64,000 bases of DNA from Edolisoma coerulescens (GCA_013397115.1 VWZW01004071.1:311094-375093); one strand, 5' to 3'; counted from the first letter of the stretch, positions 37,044 to 51,096 are shown. Notes: generated from the sequence alone by a model not told the origin. Numbers and translations: made by a program.

Positions 37044-40000
37044 AGTGTGTTCCTGATAGGAAATGGTAGATATTATGCTCACTGTGGTAACCTTGCTCTT
37101 TCCAAAAGAGAGGGGTGGAGAGAGGAGAAGGGGACCATTCAGACGGAAAGTGTATACCTGCTAGTAGTAGGATCCATGAGAAAAGAGTAGAATCTCTTAC
37201 TTCACTTTTGGCATGGCTGACAGATTCACCGTTAAGGGAAGATGAAGGTGATCTGCCTCCCAGAGTGAATCAGCATTGTATGCAATGTTGAGAGGAGTTT
37301 GCTGGGTGTTACTCATCATCTGGAAGAATAACTATCTGGAATTATGACTGAAGACCACATCGCCCTGAGGCATGATTTTTTTTTTTTTTACTGTTATTCA
37401 TCTCCTTCCTTTTTTTTTTTTCATTTTATGAATGATCTGTTTTACATTTAGCTGAAAGATACAGCCTAGCTCATTCACTTGGTGCAGTCTTAAACTGCAA
37501 ATGGAGAGCAAATTAAAAATTAAAAACTGCAAAAACGCCTCAGAGCGTCAAGGATAAGAGCTGGCATGATCAGTGATCCTTCCAATTGCACTGAGAAGAT
37601 CTAGCACAGGCCACATTTCTATTTTCCCTTTGATTTGCTATGAGTTGCTGTGAGCAATGTTAAATAGCTTATGCTGCTATGCTTCTCTCATTCATTTTCG
37701 TAATTTCTTGGTCATCTAAGATAATGCCCCAACAGACAGAAAGAACGAACATTGGCTTAGAAACAGTGGCTACTTGTCAAACTAATTCTGGCTGCTCTAG
37801 GAGGAAAATCTCTCCTGTATGTCTAACTCCCTTTCTTCATCTCCACTTCCCTCCTCTATTCATCAGCAGTTTTTGTTCTGCGAGGCTCATCTCAAACTCA
37901 GCCATCATTGAAAATCCTGGGATAGTAATCATAAAGCAGTCTGGCCAGTATTTTAATGAGCATACAGTATTTCCGGTGTTGGATATGATTCTGTTGTTTA
38001 GCCTTCTGCATCCAAGAGTGAGTGTGACTGCATGCACCTCTCTGTGTGTGTGCATGTGTGTGCATGGGGGCTTTTAGTCATTAGTTGGCTAATTTTCTTT
38101 GTTACTCTGTCTACCTGCCATACAAGGAAGACTCCTGTGGAGCTGTGCGTAACAGCTTGAATTTACATTCCACCTGATCTGGGTTGTGTTTGATTCATTA
38201 GTTGCATTGTGGCTGCTGCATTAAGTTGCATTCAAAATTACAAAAACAGTGTGGCATGCAAGAATGCAGGAAAAGCAAAAGGCACCATTTGCTAGTGTAT
38301 CTCTAACTGCTCTTAGGCAGCTCCTAGGGCTTTGTGCAGGGCTTACCTATCTTGTGGTGTCCATCACTGTCTGTGCACCCTGCATCTTCCTCCCATGTCA
38401 ATCCCCGGCAGCCTGGAGCCTCAGCATTAGATGTGGGAACTTGCTGTGTAGCGCTGTCAGTGGGAAAGGGCTTTTACTGTTCGTCACAACTTCTGTGGAG
38501 CTTTGACATGGTAACCCTTTCACTGCTGCCCTGGAAAACTCAACTCCGTTGGTCAAACAGAGCCTCTAAACCTGCAAATGTACAGGTGCCTTGGCAGAGC
38601 AGCTCTGCAAACCCTGCCCTGGTCAGGGAGCAGCAGTCCTGTGTGGTCAGGAACTGGCTGCAGTGCTTGTGGGGCATCACCATAAGCCTGCAAATGATGG
38701 AGAAGGGAGTATCACGGCTTTGCAGTGTGGGAAGTTATGAAGGCTGCCGAAGCTGCGACCGCTGGAATCTCAATGCAAGCAGGAGTTAGCAGTGGGGGTG
38801 ACAGGCCCTGGCAGAAGAAATGTCTTTGGGAACAAACAGCTGGTCTGGGAGGACAGAGCTGTTGAAATCTTGGAATCATGGATTTCAAAAGATCTTTTAT
38901 AGACTCACGCATGTTATGAATGCTCCTCAGCTGAGAACAGATTTTCTACAGATTGGAATGGGGAATGGAGTGTCATGTTGGCAGTCAATGGGTGAGAGCA
39001 GCATCCCTGTCCAACAAGGTGCTGAAATGTCCCCGCATCTCCTGATATGAAACAATCTCCCATGGCCCTGGACTTTGGCCCTGGATTACCCTTTGGAGAT
39101 CCTGTGCAGAATAGCTAAATTTGTGATTGTTCTTGATATTTCAGGGGGTTTTGCACTTCCTGAACGTAAGAAAGAGAGAGCTTAGAAAGATAGTCTAAGG
39201 TGGTGGTTAAGTTTTGGTAACACTGCAGCCTTCTTTCAGGAAGATTGTAGATGATGGTCTCAGATTCACACATTTATTTTTTATTTTAATTGCATTTTCT
39301 TCTGAAGTGAAAACCTGTTATCTTTAAGTACAGTTTAGAACTCATAGTGTAGAGATGGTGAATTTCTTTGTATCTTCTACTGTCAGAGAAACCTCATCAA
39401 GTCACAGTACCATAATTTATTGTAATACTTTTACGTGTTACCTTCTGATAAAAAAACTGTAGTGCTCTTCCCCCAAAAGCCCTAATTTTCTGTGTTTTCC
39501 TCTCCTCGCTTCCTTTTCAATGTTACAGATCATGACAGCAAAGGTGTTCGATGTACCCTACCATGGTACAAAGCAAGTGTACAAGAAGAGTCTCAGAAAT
39601 GCCAGCTCGGTCAAAACCACATTTTAACATCCCACTCATGCAACTGATTCTTTTCCCCACCACCATGGTTTCAAAATCTGTAAGCTGTAGACACTCTCAC
39701 TGTAAAAAGCAGGCTTTGCTATGTCAAAACAAAGAAGAGCTGGTGGTCTCTGTAGCTAAGGCTGTGATTAGCTTTCCTTGTTAAGCTTGGAATTAATCGC
39801 TCCTATTGCAGTTCAATGAAATTGGTCCATCTGTGATGTGCTTGTAGCTCTTGCTAGGTACTAACAGCTTTAGAAAGTCAAGGATAATTGAATGGGAAAG
39901 AGGAGGAAGGTTGTCATACATAAAAACTAAATATTACAATTTTTGCATGTCTCTGGTGGCTGCTGGATGGGATAGAGGGGGAGTATGATTTACAGAAGCA

Positions 40001-43000
40001 ACTCCAGCAAGAAACCTAGATTTATGTTTTTCTGTTGTCTTAATTGAAAACCAATGCGCTGGTCTGTGTAAAGAGTGAAGCATAGTACCCCTAGAGGAAT
40101 GGATAAACCAAATAAACTGTTCCAAATTTCTGGCTCGGGTTTTGTAGTAACATGAAAATAGATATTCTCTAAGTCAGGAGAATGAAAAATTGCAACAATC
40201 TTGCTTCTTATTAATAGAGGTTGATTTACAGTCTTTTAATTGTCTTAGAATTCTTCTTTTTTTTATCCTGTGTTGTGTCACTAGCAAAATGTGACTGCTT
40301 CCAGCTTCAGACTTCTTAGTTTGTTAGTAGTCCAGGCAGTGCTGGAATTAGGGTGATTCATCCTTTTTTACCTTTGTAAGCATTTAAGCACAAGCAGGCA
40401 TCAACCCATACCAAAGCACCACCTCTTTTAATAACATGGCAGCATTTCATTTTTTAATTCAAAAGGCCAGTCAGCCTCTTTCTTTCTCTGCTCAATATGC
40501 AAAAAGTGTTGGGCAGCATGAAGACCTGAGAGGGTAGCTGGGGCACTTTGCAACGGCTTGCCTTCAGACCCGCAAGGGACATTTGCTAAGGCAATTGCTA
40601 AGTCTTGCTTCTTTGGAGCGAGGCCTCAGTTCATTTTTAGTCCAAGTGGCTTGGCTATACCTACAGCACTGCTACATCTTGTTACTGTTTCCTGCCCAAA
40701 TCAACAGGCAGTAGCTTTTCTCTCCAGGTGGTTCCTGTGGTTCATCATCACGTACTAAGTACAATACAGGCAAGATTACTCTGTACCCAGTTGTGTCACC
40801 AGGGTGCCCATGACACATTTCATGCACTCGGGAAATTACAAGTACTTCCAAGATTTTCCCAATGTAGGTCTTTCTGATTACAATAAAATTAATCCCAAGA
40901 GCAGTCTTCTTTGGTGCATTTCTCCTGTGTAAGTTTTGGGACATCTTTCGATACAGCAGTAGATGGAAACCCATCCTGTTACTATGTATTTGTGACAGCT
41001 AAAACTTTGAGTTTTCAGAGCTGAAATGAGTCAAGTCTTGCTGTGAACGGGAGAGGTTCAGGAACTATTTGTCCTGTACTTTGCCGAACAGCTCCAGTCC
41101 TTCATTCTCCTTTGAGAGGCGGTAGCTGAGGGTTATCAGACAAGACTAAAGCAGTGTTCAGAAGAGGCATTCCAGAGGAACAGGCAATGGTAAAAGCTCG
41201 CCCTCTCCTGCTAAGCTGTCACACCTGTTCAGCATGACTCATCAGGGAGCTGCAGCAGGCAGATAGCAGTTCATTCATCTGTATCTCCTTGCAATCATGT
41301 AATCTTTAATGTCCTCTGCAGATTTTGCTGCCATCTTTCATGTTGTTGTCAGTTGGAGACTGAATGTTGCACAGTGCCCTCTCTCACTGCCACCTCCCAT
41401 CCACTCCGTGCCCATACCCCATTCAGGAGTGCAAATGGAAAAGCAGGAGAGGCAGAATGTGTTCAGAAAGTTTGGTGCTGTCCTTTTGGTAACACAAAGA
41501 GGGAGGCAGCATCACAGAAGTAGGCAGCTTCCTAGCTATGGCTGGGTGCTGTACTTTGGGGTATGCATAGCTTCCTCCCAGATATTGCAATGTCTAGATT
41601 GTCTGGGTTCTTCAGGATGTTCTTTGCAGTCCTTGACCGGCTCATGAGAGCCACGACAATTCCTCTTCCAAATAAAAAAATAAGGTTGCAAGAAAGCATT
41701 ATGGCTGTACAGGATCCCAAATGCAGACAGTTCTACAGCCTTTATGGGGAGACCTCTGTTTCTCACACACACCATTCGAGAAAGTAGAGTTGTTCAAAAG
41801 ACGTTCTTCCTTTTCTACAGTTCACAACTGCCCTTAACCCTGAGCAAGCACCTGTGGAAGACTCATCTTCTTCGCTGCCTTTTGTGTTACTTGTGCTTGT
41901 GTTTATCTTTGCAACACCCGGTACTGGATAAGTATCTGCCACTATTTCACCCAGTTTCATGGTGAGGTCATATACCTCTTCATGACTCCAGACATCTCAA
42001 GGAATGACTTCATTGTGAGACTTATTAGGAAAAAGGCTGTGAAGCAGTGGTTCTTTGACGTTAGGCAATGCCCAAGTGTGTAGAGCAGCTGCAAAGGAAA
42101 AGTTCAGTGTGATTCCTGTTTCCATGCCATCCTTCACTGAGCTGTTTATGTTGTCATTTGGTGAGCATCTTGTTCTTTAAGGTACTGTGGTAGTCTCGAG
42201 GTCAGCACTGGACCTTGCTTGTGTCTTGGGCTTGGGTGATCTCCCAGAGCTCCCAAGAACACATTCATGAGGTAGAATGCCTAGCCTAGCAATCACCCCC
42301 ACTTTCTGTACAGCTGGCTTCCTCAAATTCTCTGACCAGTGGCTATCCATGAATAAAATAGCCATGCCACTTCTACTCTGCCTTTAAATAAGTGGTTACT
42401 GAAAATGAAGAAATTTCACTTCCTCCAGTCCAGTAGGTGACAATGATGGAGTGGCCTGGTGTGCCCACAGTGGCACTGAAATTGATTAATTAAATTGCAT
42501 CAGTTGTAAGGCCCAGATTTTGATTAGTTAAACTGCTTGGTTGGCTAGTGATTAATGTGCCTGGAGGACTGAAATATGTTTTTTCTAGAAGATAATCTAT
42601 ATGAAGTACAGTCTGTGGCACACATCTAATTGTCAGAACAGTGATCAGAGCAGATTTTACGTGTAATGCAGTACTGGGGATTTTTAAGGCAAAAGATGGA
42701 GTTAATGCTACAATGTTCTTTATATTGCATACTCCTCTGTATTGCGAGGAGCAATCTGGTATTGCTGCAGAGCCATCCATGCAGTCTTGGGGTAACTGCA
42801 AACTTAAATCTCTGGGTCATAGATCTTTACAGCGTGGTGGAGGCCAGCAGAGCCCATGCAGTCTGAGATCTTGTGAGTGATGGCCGCTGGTAAACTTGCT
42901 GTTTTGCACCTCCAGCAGAGAACCTTCACAGTGACAGGCACTGTTGGAAAGTAATTTTTACTTGTCATATACTAGGAGATGTGAAGAACATTGCACAAGT

Positions 43001-43605
43001 AAGTCCTAAGTTACTTATGCAGACTTTTCTACTTGGTTTCTCAGAAAACTCAGCTTCTAATTTAAGGAAGTTTTCCTTGATGGAAAGTCTCCAAGGAAGT
43101 ATGTCGCTGGCACTGCCATCTGTCTCTTTTCCGGGGAAGTATATCTAGTGAATGAGGAGGAATGCTGGCTGGCAACTAATAGCAAATTTTACCCTTGCAT
43201 TTGCCAATTCTGGTCCTGAAGACCACTGGTCTGTAAAGCAGTGAATATATGACATAAATAAATTAATAAATGTCTGAACTAAAATATCAAAAATTGTAAC
43301 TTGTTACAATAAAGTTAAAAAAATTTTTGTTCTAGAGACATCTGTGACTCTAAAAGCTATTTACAGAAGCTCCGCTTTTGGGGTGCTGGCACATCATAGT
43401 ACAGACTGCTTGGGGCTGGCTAGGTGTGGGGCTGGCTAGGAGATGTGTTCCATCCGATCCATCGCCTGTCTTTGGATCATAGGCACAACTTAGATCAGTA
43501 GTACATGTCTCTCCCTTCTGCTCCAGCTCTGGGCTGGATATCTATTTGTGAGGAAAACAGGAAAAGGGGAAGGAGGGATAAAACAGTAAAATAATTTTTA
43601 TTCAG
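37044..43605. other. Intron segment, no gene seen
   Basis: AT-rich intron with T-runs at 37377-37390 and 37411-37422, a TG-rich stretch at 38041-38066 and a 16-bp tandem duplication at 43411-43440. No coding exon was recognised. Confidence 0.65.
43411..43440 (+). repeat. 16-bp tandem duplication
   Basis: TGGGGCTGGCTAGGTG is followed immediately by a second copy complete except for its last two bases. Confidence 0.85.
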
Positions 43606-44022
43606 ACAAAAAGTTGAAAGCTAGTAGAAGGAAGTACTTTTTCACATAATACACAATTAGCTTATGGAACTCACTGCCAAAGGATACAACTGAAGCCAAA
43701 GATTGCAGACCTGTTCAAAACAGGATTAGGCCTAACATGAAAAGCAACATTAGCCAGATTCGTAACAGTTAATACTTTAAAATAAACAAGAGATTTTGGA
43801 AGGAATATAAATCCTTGGGCATCAGGACAGAAGCCAAGCTCTAGCTAGCAGGATTTAGGAAGAAGTTTTCCCTGGGGCCTGCTTCTTCTGTAACTGAGTC
43901 TTAACAGAGTATCTTGCACCTTCCTCTGAAGCAGCTGATGCTGGCCACTGTCAGAGAGGGGACACTGGGTGAACTGGGCCCTCATCCAGACATAGTCTGG
44001 CAAAACCAATTCTCGTTATTTA
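43606..44022 (+). mobile_element. Old CR1/L3-type LINE 3' region
   Basis: Recognisable in order: a block like 'aaggaagtactttttcaca...atggaactcactgccaaagga', 'caaaacaggattaggc', 'ataaatccttgggcatcagg', 'ggaagaagttttccctgggg', then TTGCACCTTCCTCTGAAGCA and 'ctgatgctggccactgtcagag...gacactgggtgaactggg...agtctggcaa'. This is the 3' untranslated region of the old amniote CR1/L3 lineage, distinct from the younger bird CR1s in this window. It is diverged, sense to NRG1, and has no open frame. The boundaries are approximate. Confidence 0.85.
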
Positions 44023-44526
44023 AATAAATTCAGAATTAAAGTACAAATGAAGCAAAAGTTTGGGGAAAGCAGAACAAGTTTTCTCCCTTCAGATTCTGGG
44101 AGCAAATAACAGAACTTAGCCTATCCCCACTCAAAAGCGGGAAACCTGATACCTAACCTCACATGTTGATGCAATCTGTTGAGTTCAGCGAGACCTAACC
44201 ACACACATCTTTATGTATGAACATCAGTATGAGACCGAGAGGCCGCATCATCCTCTTCCACTGTAACACTGGAGCCAATCAAAACCCTTTTTTATTTTTA
44301 ATGCAGCTTTTTAATTTTTAAAGCGATCTCAATGGGACCTTCTGTGCAGGAGAGGAGGTATGCCAGTTCTGCTAACACAGCAAGAGTTTTTCCAAGACTA
44401 GGTTTCTCCTAGGACATTCCAGAAAAATCTCACTGAGCTGGAGCCCCTGTGAATGAACAGCATGTGAACGCACTTGTCATTAATTGTTCCTAGTGAACAG
44501 TTAGGGAAGGGTTCCCATATGGAGTA

Positions 44527-45347
44527 AGAAGGCTCCGCAGAGGGATCTGGACATGCTGGATTGATGGCCCAAGGCCAGTGCTAAGAGGTTCAATAAGGCC
44601 AAGTGCCAGGTCCTGTCTTCAGGTCACAACAACCCTAGGCAGCGCTGGGGACAGGGTGGCTGGAAAGCTGCATGGTGGAAAAGGACCTGGGGGTACTGGT
44701 CAACAGCAGATGAACAATAGCCAGCAGTGTGCCCAGGTGGCCAAGGAAGCCAGTGGCATCCTGGCCTGTATCAGCAACAGTGTGGCCAGCAGGACCAGGG
44801 CAGGGATTGTCCCAATGTACTTGGCACTGGTGAGGCCACACCGTGAGTCTTGTGTCCAGTTCTGGGCCCCTCACTACAGGAAGGACATTGAGGTGCTGGA
44901 GCGTGTCCAGAGAAGGGCAATGGAGCTGGGGAAGGGTCTGGAGCACAAGTCCTATGAGGAGCAGCTGAGGGAGCTGGGGTTGTTTAACCTGGAGAAAAGG
45001 AGGCTCTGACGGGATGTTACCACTCTCTAGAACTGCCTGAAAGGAAGCTGTAGCCAGGTGGGGGTTGGTCTCTTCCTCCGAGCAGTTAGTCACAGGATGA
45101 GAAGACATAGCCTCAACCTGCAGTAGGGGAAGGTCAGGCTGGACATCAGGAGGAATTTCTTCATGGAAAGGGTTGTTTAATATTGGAATGGACTCTCCAG
45201 GGAGGTGATGGAGTACATCCTTGGAGATGTTCAAGAAATGACTGGACATAGCACTCAGTGCTGGTCCAGTTAACAAGGTGGTGGTCGGTCAAAGGTTGGA
45301 CTCCATGACCTCAGAGGTCTTTTCCAACATTATGATTCTGTGATTCT
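44527..45347 (+). mobile_element. CR1 LINE, 5'-truncated, with the ORF2 C-terminal region
   Basis: A typical bird CR1. The longest frame (44578-45009) includes the reverse-transcriptase C-terminal signature RKDIEVLERVQRRAMELGKG, then YEEQLRELGLFNLEKRRL, and stops at 45007-45009 where the consensus continues (RLRGD-like). The remaining ORF2 tail is recognisable downstream in other frames with stops, so the copy is dead. It ends in the diagnostic tail 'ggttggactccatgacctcagaggtctTTTCCAAC...ATGATTCTGTGATTCT'. It lies about 500 bases after the L3-type element, in the same orientation. CR1 encodes an endonuclease/reverse transcriptase for target-primed retrotransposition; here it is intronic debris, sense to NRG1. 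Confidence 0.94.
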
Positions 45348-48300
45348 CTTTCACATGGGAGGGTAAGACTGCAGCAATGCAATGGGGAGGACAGGGAGAG
45401 GAGAAAAGAAGAATTCAGAGAAGGTAATGAAATAGGCGGAGAGGAGACTGGCCCAAAAAAAAAGGTGGAATTCAACCAACATTTAATGTTCTATTGAATA
45501 GGCATGCACAAAAATTGCATGTCTGTTTTAAAGAACAGGTCCCACTCATCCATATGAACCTGTTGGCAGGAAGTTTTCTAAAAGGAGCCAGCAAAAGCAT
45601 CACTAATCAATTTTGAAAACTTCCCTAGGCAGCATTCAGTGTTACTTCTGACAGAAAACAGTCCTCACAAAAAGCCACAGTTGGAGAAAATCAGGCCCTA
45701 GTAGTAGAAGCAGGCAGCTTTTCAGTCTTTGGAAAAGTCTGTCCTCAATTTATCAGGTTATTCTTTGTTGCTGCAAGATTTGGCATTCTCTGATGTCAAA
45801 ATTGAGCTAATTTTCTTCTTCCAAACTGCAAAGCAATCTCTTGTTAAATCTAGAGAGGATGATATCAATACTGGAAATTTTTCTATTCTGAAATCAGTTT
45901 TGGAAATGGGTAAAGGAGGAAATAGAGGGTCTCTTCTTCATTTAGCATCATACGGGCTCAACAACATGAGTCTGGTTACTGGAAAACTGTCACTTCAGTA
46001 AGAAAGTTCTTTGAAGTGTCTGCAGTAATTTCCTGTCTAGTGGCCATTCTTGGACCAGATGTGCCAGCAGGAAAATGACAAAGAAGCAAGAAATAAAAAG
46101 TGAGAGATATACCTATTTATAAATCAGACCAGCTGTAAGACTCAAAGAACCCCTGAGACCTGTGGAATGAGGAACATGAATTAAAGAGCTCCCCATTTCC
46201 TCCTTCCCCTCTACCCTGAAAAATACACTGTGGAGTGTGTTATGTCTTTCAGGAATAACTGGCTGACTTTTATCTTTGGTTCTCTCCTTTTTTTTTCCTT
46301 GAAAACTTCGGATCAAAGTCATTGCTTGTTTCCTTGCTGAAAGTTAAACTTTGGCTACAAGTAGGTCAGTTAAAGTTTCGTTGTCTCTTGGGTGACCATA
46401 TCTGTGCAGATCTGTCAGAGCAGAGCTCGTGAAACAATTATTTCTCCTGATTCATATTAAACAGATCTGGCAAATAATACATGGTACAGAAAAGAGGAAG
46501 AAGAGAGCCTCTGAGGGGACAGTGAGAGAGGTAGGCCTCTGGATGCAAGAAAACAGACTTTGGGAAACAGGCCCTATTCCTAACAGTCCTTTGTGATGGT
46601 TCCCTTCCCGCTTTGTTAGATTGTTTGAGGTGATAAAGGACATAGGTGTAACTAGCCCAACCATCCATTTCCCAAAGAGAAAGCCAGAACCAAGCCACTC
46701 AGCCGCAGTCTTGGTCTTTGCCCAGGATAACCATATGTTTTCTCTGTCTCTGCTACTGACCTTCTGTCTATCACATCACCTCTTATCTTTTGTCTCCTTG
46801 CTGAGTTTGTGTTGGAAGGACCATAGGGATGGGTCTTCATTTGTGTTACAGATGTTTCTGAAATGCAAAGTTTATTGCCCTATTTTAGTACAGCTGTAGT
46901 TCAGTAATTTTTTTTGTTGTTTTTAAAGGCATGAAAAGAGCTCTTCTGCACATATCACTGAGCTCAAAGACCCAAGTAGTTGTTAGGAAACATACAAATT
47001 AGAATTGGAAAACTATAGGGAGAATGTTGTGATGCCTTAATACAAAATGGGGATGTACTCCAATACTCTGGAGTGCTGCCTCCTGCTTCATTTCTTATTT
47101 AAAGTAACAGAGTAGAAAGGGAATCAGCAAGAAGTTAGAGGAATAGCAGCGGGCTTGGAATAACTCTCAGGGGTTTTCCTGTGTGAGGAGCTTGGTGCTG
47201 AAGTATTTGGGGGACAACATGGGGAGACTGTTGATTTTAAAACTGGCCTTGAGAGGATAGACAGGAGGTTCTGTTCTCTTTGTCCACTAGTACAAAAGCA
47301 AGGATGTTCTCAGTCACATTGCTTGATGGACTAAAAAGCTGATCAAAGTCAGTCTTGTATTGTTTGTAGTTAAAGTGTGGAGCTTGTTGCCACAGGAAAT
47401 CGTAGTCTGAAACCAGAACAATGATTTGTTGGATTAAATTTCTGAGCATGGAATTGTCAGAAAAGCACTGGAACTGCTCAGTGGAAGCTGTCAGAGACCC
47501 TGATTTTTCCTCCTGGAACCATTTGTGTGGTGAAGGTACAAGCGGCAATATCTGGCCAGCTTCAAATCCTGCAGCAAAACAGGAATACAGGACAAGGTGA
47601 TGCATAGGTGAAGAGGAAGATTGCACTGGCTCAGTCCAGAAGACAATGAATGGAGTTGAGATTGGTCAGCAGAAGGAAACTCTTTAGCTAAGGAATGGAT
47701 GGAGTCTTTGGCTAATCTATCTGGTTATCAGAAACCAAACTTGCTGGGGTCCTTCAGGCCACTCGACAGCATCATGAGGCAGAAATGGCAGCTTTCCAAT
47801 GGCAGCCAGCCAGCTGCTTCTAGGCAGACAGGAATGCACCACAGTAGTGCAGAGCTCTTTCACCTTCAGTCCCAAAGCACACGGGCAGAAGGACTTTCTG
47901 CTTCCAGTTGGTGCCATGTCTGTCATATCCCCACAGAGGAGAAGGCCTTCTGAAATTTGTAGGACAACCCACTGAACAAGAGAGGGATGCTGCAGAGGTA
48001 ACAACAGCAGATGTAGCACCAGTCCTCCCTACAAGCCTTTCTCCTGGGTCTATCTTTTGCTGCCAAGTGATGGTCGAGCCTTACAGACTTGCCTTCCTCC
48101 GTTTTCAACCACCACCTTGCAACTGCATAACCAAAGTGAAGGGGCAGGGACAACACAGCTAGGGGTGAGCAGCACACAGGCTGAGGTGATAACTCGCTGT
48201 CACAGCTGATGAACATCCCGTGACTTCCAGAGAGCAGCCCCGGAGTTCGTTTTCAGTTACTCCACTCTCCTCTTGTAGATCTTCTCTGCAGGAAACACAA

Positions 48301-48498
48301 TTCTCTTTAGAAGATTATGTCCTGGCCCTGACTGATAAAAAATNGATTCATTTTCTTTCAGTATCATGATTGTGTTTTTTAAATAATTTGTCAGATGAGC
48401 AGAGAAAACTTCCTGTATGTTTTGTTAACTCAGAGAATGTATGATCCCAAAAAGTAAAGCAGAGAGACTATGAAGGAAGGACAAATTAAACATGATAT
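45348..48498. other. Intron segment, no established gene
   Basis: Ordinary intron between the CR1 and the assembly gap. A - strand frame at 47237-47665 has somewhat protein-like texture but no recognised domain and is within chance length. A single N lies at 48344. Confidence 0.6.
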
Positions 48499-48809
48499 NN
48501 NNNNNNNNNNNNNNNNNNNNNNNNNNNNNNNNNNNNNNNNNNNNNNNNNNNNNNNNNNNNNNNNNNNNNNNNNNNNNNNNNNNNNNNNNNNNNNNNNNNN
48601 NNNNNNNNNNNNNNNNNNNNNNNNNNNNNNNNNNNNNNNNNNNNNNNNNNNNNNNNNNNNNNNNNNNNNNNNNNNNNNNNNNNNNNNNNNNNNNNNNNNN
48701 NNNNNNNNNNNNNNNNNNNNNNNNNNNNNNNNNNNNNNNNNNNNNNNNNNNNNNNNNNNNNNNNNNNNNNNNNNNNNNNNNNNNNNNNNNNNNNNNNNNN
48801 NNNNNNNNN
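48499..48809. other. Assembly gap (311 N)
   Basis: Unbroken run of N. Translated X-runs across it are meaningless. The true length may differ from the N count. Confidence 0.99.
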
Positions 48810-51096
48810 CTTACGTATGCCAAAGGAGATAGTTTCTGCCTCCAGCAGCCAGAGGAATTAGGACACTCAAACCACCCTAGTACCAGTGCGTGACACAGCA
48901 TATCAGCAGTAGAGTTCACATGAGAAGGCAAGCAAAGCCTTTTCTTTCTGCATCCACCCTGGCCTTCACACGATGTTTTTAACTTTCCTGCATTTTTGCT
49001 GTTCAGAGGCTTGAAAAAACCAAAACAATCAGGAAATAAGACCCTGCACAGACTATCTTGCTTCAGTGTTTTGGGATTGATACCAGAGACCAGCTGTTTG
49101 CCCCGTGTATGTTCTGGCAGTGACTGGGTTCCCTGTTAGTTGATGTGGTGCTGCCCATGTTGACATCTTCCTCTAGCTTGGCAACATGAGAGTGGTGTCC
49201 AGCTATCCATGAGCTGATGTTTACCTGCAGCTGAACTGTGTTTGTTGTGATTTCAGGAACAAAAGACATTTGAGCCTACAAGGTTTTGGAATGTCACAGT
49301 TTTTGCCTGTATTTCTGCATGGTAGGGCTGGGGTGCCTAGAGAAGCCTGAATCTCTGGGCACTAGACTCCTTCCCAGATGGTGTTAACCAGTTTGCTCTC
49401 TTTCAGATGTTTTGCACATCCTCTTTGGGGCAGACTGAAGCCCCTGAAATAAGATGATTTATTCTCTTAATAGCCCTTTATAAGCAGCCTGAAAAGTTAC
49501 TTTACTGGTTTAGAGGTGAAAGGGCAGAAAAGCATGTGTTTATTCAACCTTAACTCCCAGCCTGCTAATGAAGAAGCCAGTTGGTTTCAGTACTCCTTGT
49601 AGCTGGTGGAGACATTCCCAGAATGTGATTTAGGTGGAGCACAGTGGAGTGTCACTAGGCCTTCCCTGTGCATGGGCCTGTCTGCCTGAGCCATCTGTTG
49701 CTGCTCTGCCTGTTGACCCATCTCTGAGGAACAAGAATCAGGTGCAGACAGAGGTGTTTCTGTGCCAGCACCCTTGCACAAAGATCAACCATGGTGCGTA
49801 AAGAAGCTGTCTGTCCTTTATCTCTTTTTCCTGGTGAGGGGCCTTGGCAAGTCATGCAAAGGTGCCCATGGCCAGGGAGGGTACCTGTCGCATGTGTCTG
49901 CTTCTGAGGTCTTGGTCAGTCAGATTGAGAGATGTAGCAGGACTGAAAGAGTAGGTCAGCAAGAGGAAGAGAAGGAGGAGGAGGAGGAAGACTCCAGACC
50001 TATTTTGTAAGTCCACTGCCCTCCCAACAGGACCTGGGACCACCAATGGATAGAATAGGATTTTGGTCTCTTTGGATTTCCCTTCCACCACATCTTTGTC
50101 CACATTTGTTCAGCACTTTGAGGGTTCCTCCACAGAGGCTTATGAAAATAAGAAGGCAGGTGGAAGAAAGATAGAGTTTCATCTGCTTCTGCTGCTTCCC
50201 AAGAGAAATGAGGTTGTCTCTTCCCAGCCACTTTTTCATCTGGTTTTAGCAGTACCTCATTTGTCGTGTATGGCAGAAAAATTTCCTCCTTCCCTTAAGA
50301 CTCCAGTACTTTCAAAGAGAGCACACAGCCCAGAGTTTTGTGCAGTAGAGGAGATCAAGCCCAGATTTCATCTGATCTGAAATAGATGCATGCAGTTACA
50401 AGGAGGGCTTTTTGTGGGCTTGTTAATATGTTGGAAGAAGAAATCCTGATAGCAATCCCAGCATGAGCCTTTGTATCCTCACAGGAACCTTAGAAAAGAC
50501 TAGAGAGTCTGGATGTACTGTAGCGATGAAGTGTTCCTAGATTCTTTACCTCCATGCATTTTTAGTGTCACCACAGTGAGCTTGAAACTGCATGGAAATC
50601 AGAAGAAAGAGAAAGAAAACAGAAGAGCTGTTAAGATGCTTCTCACTGCACTTTTTAATGCAGCCTCATTTTCAGAAGGGGCTGATGAGGGCAGTCTCAG
50701 TTAGTCCAGCTGGGTATTCACATGCTCAGTTCCCCAAATTCATTGATCAGCTCAGATATTCAAAAGCAGTGCTTGACGTCAAGGGCCTGCAAGCCCTTGG
50801 CAACATGCCATCCACCTCATAAGTCATTGGTCTTTCACTGAAAGATGCCAACTATTCCTACTGCCATGAGAGATTTCTGTTGTGCATGAATGTCTGAAAA
50901 AAACTTAGAAGATTAATTAAACAGAAGTAATAAACACCTGCCAGTGGCTTTGATTTCAGTGAAAGCTATTCATACTCAACACCTATGAAAAAATGTACTG
51001 TATGAGATCATTATTTAATTGAAGAAATATTTAAATACAGACAGAGTCAAGGGCAAAGCTGAATTCTGGAATACGCTCAACAAAATCTTGCCAAAC

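Noticed and set aside
38865..38900. GGAATCATGGATTTC resembling a CR1 tail
   Set aside because: The match to the CR1 terminal repeat stops after a few bases and no CR1 body follows in either direction.
44635..45276. 213-codon - strand ORF, the longest in the window
   Set aside because: It is the antisense shadow of the CR1 ORF2 remnant at 44527-45347.
48425..48931. ORFs spanning the run of N
   Set aside because: The open frame exists only because N codons are not counted as stops.
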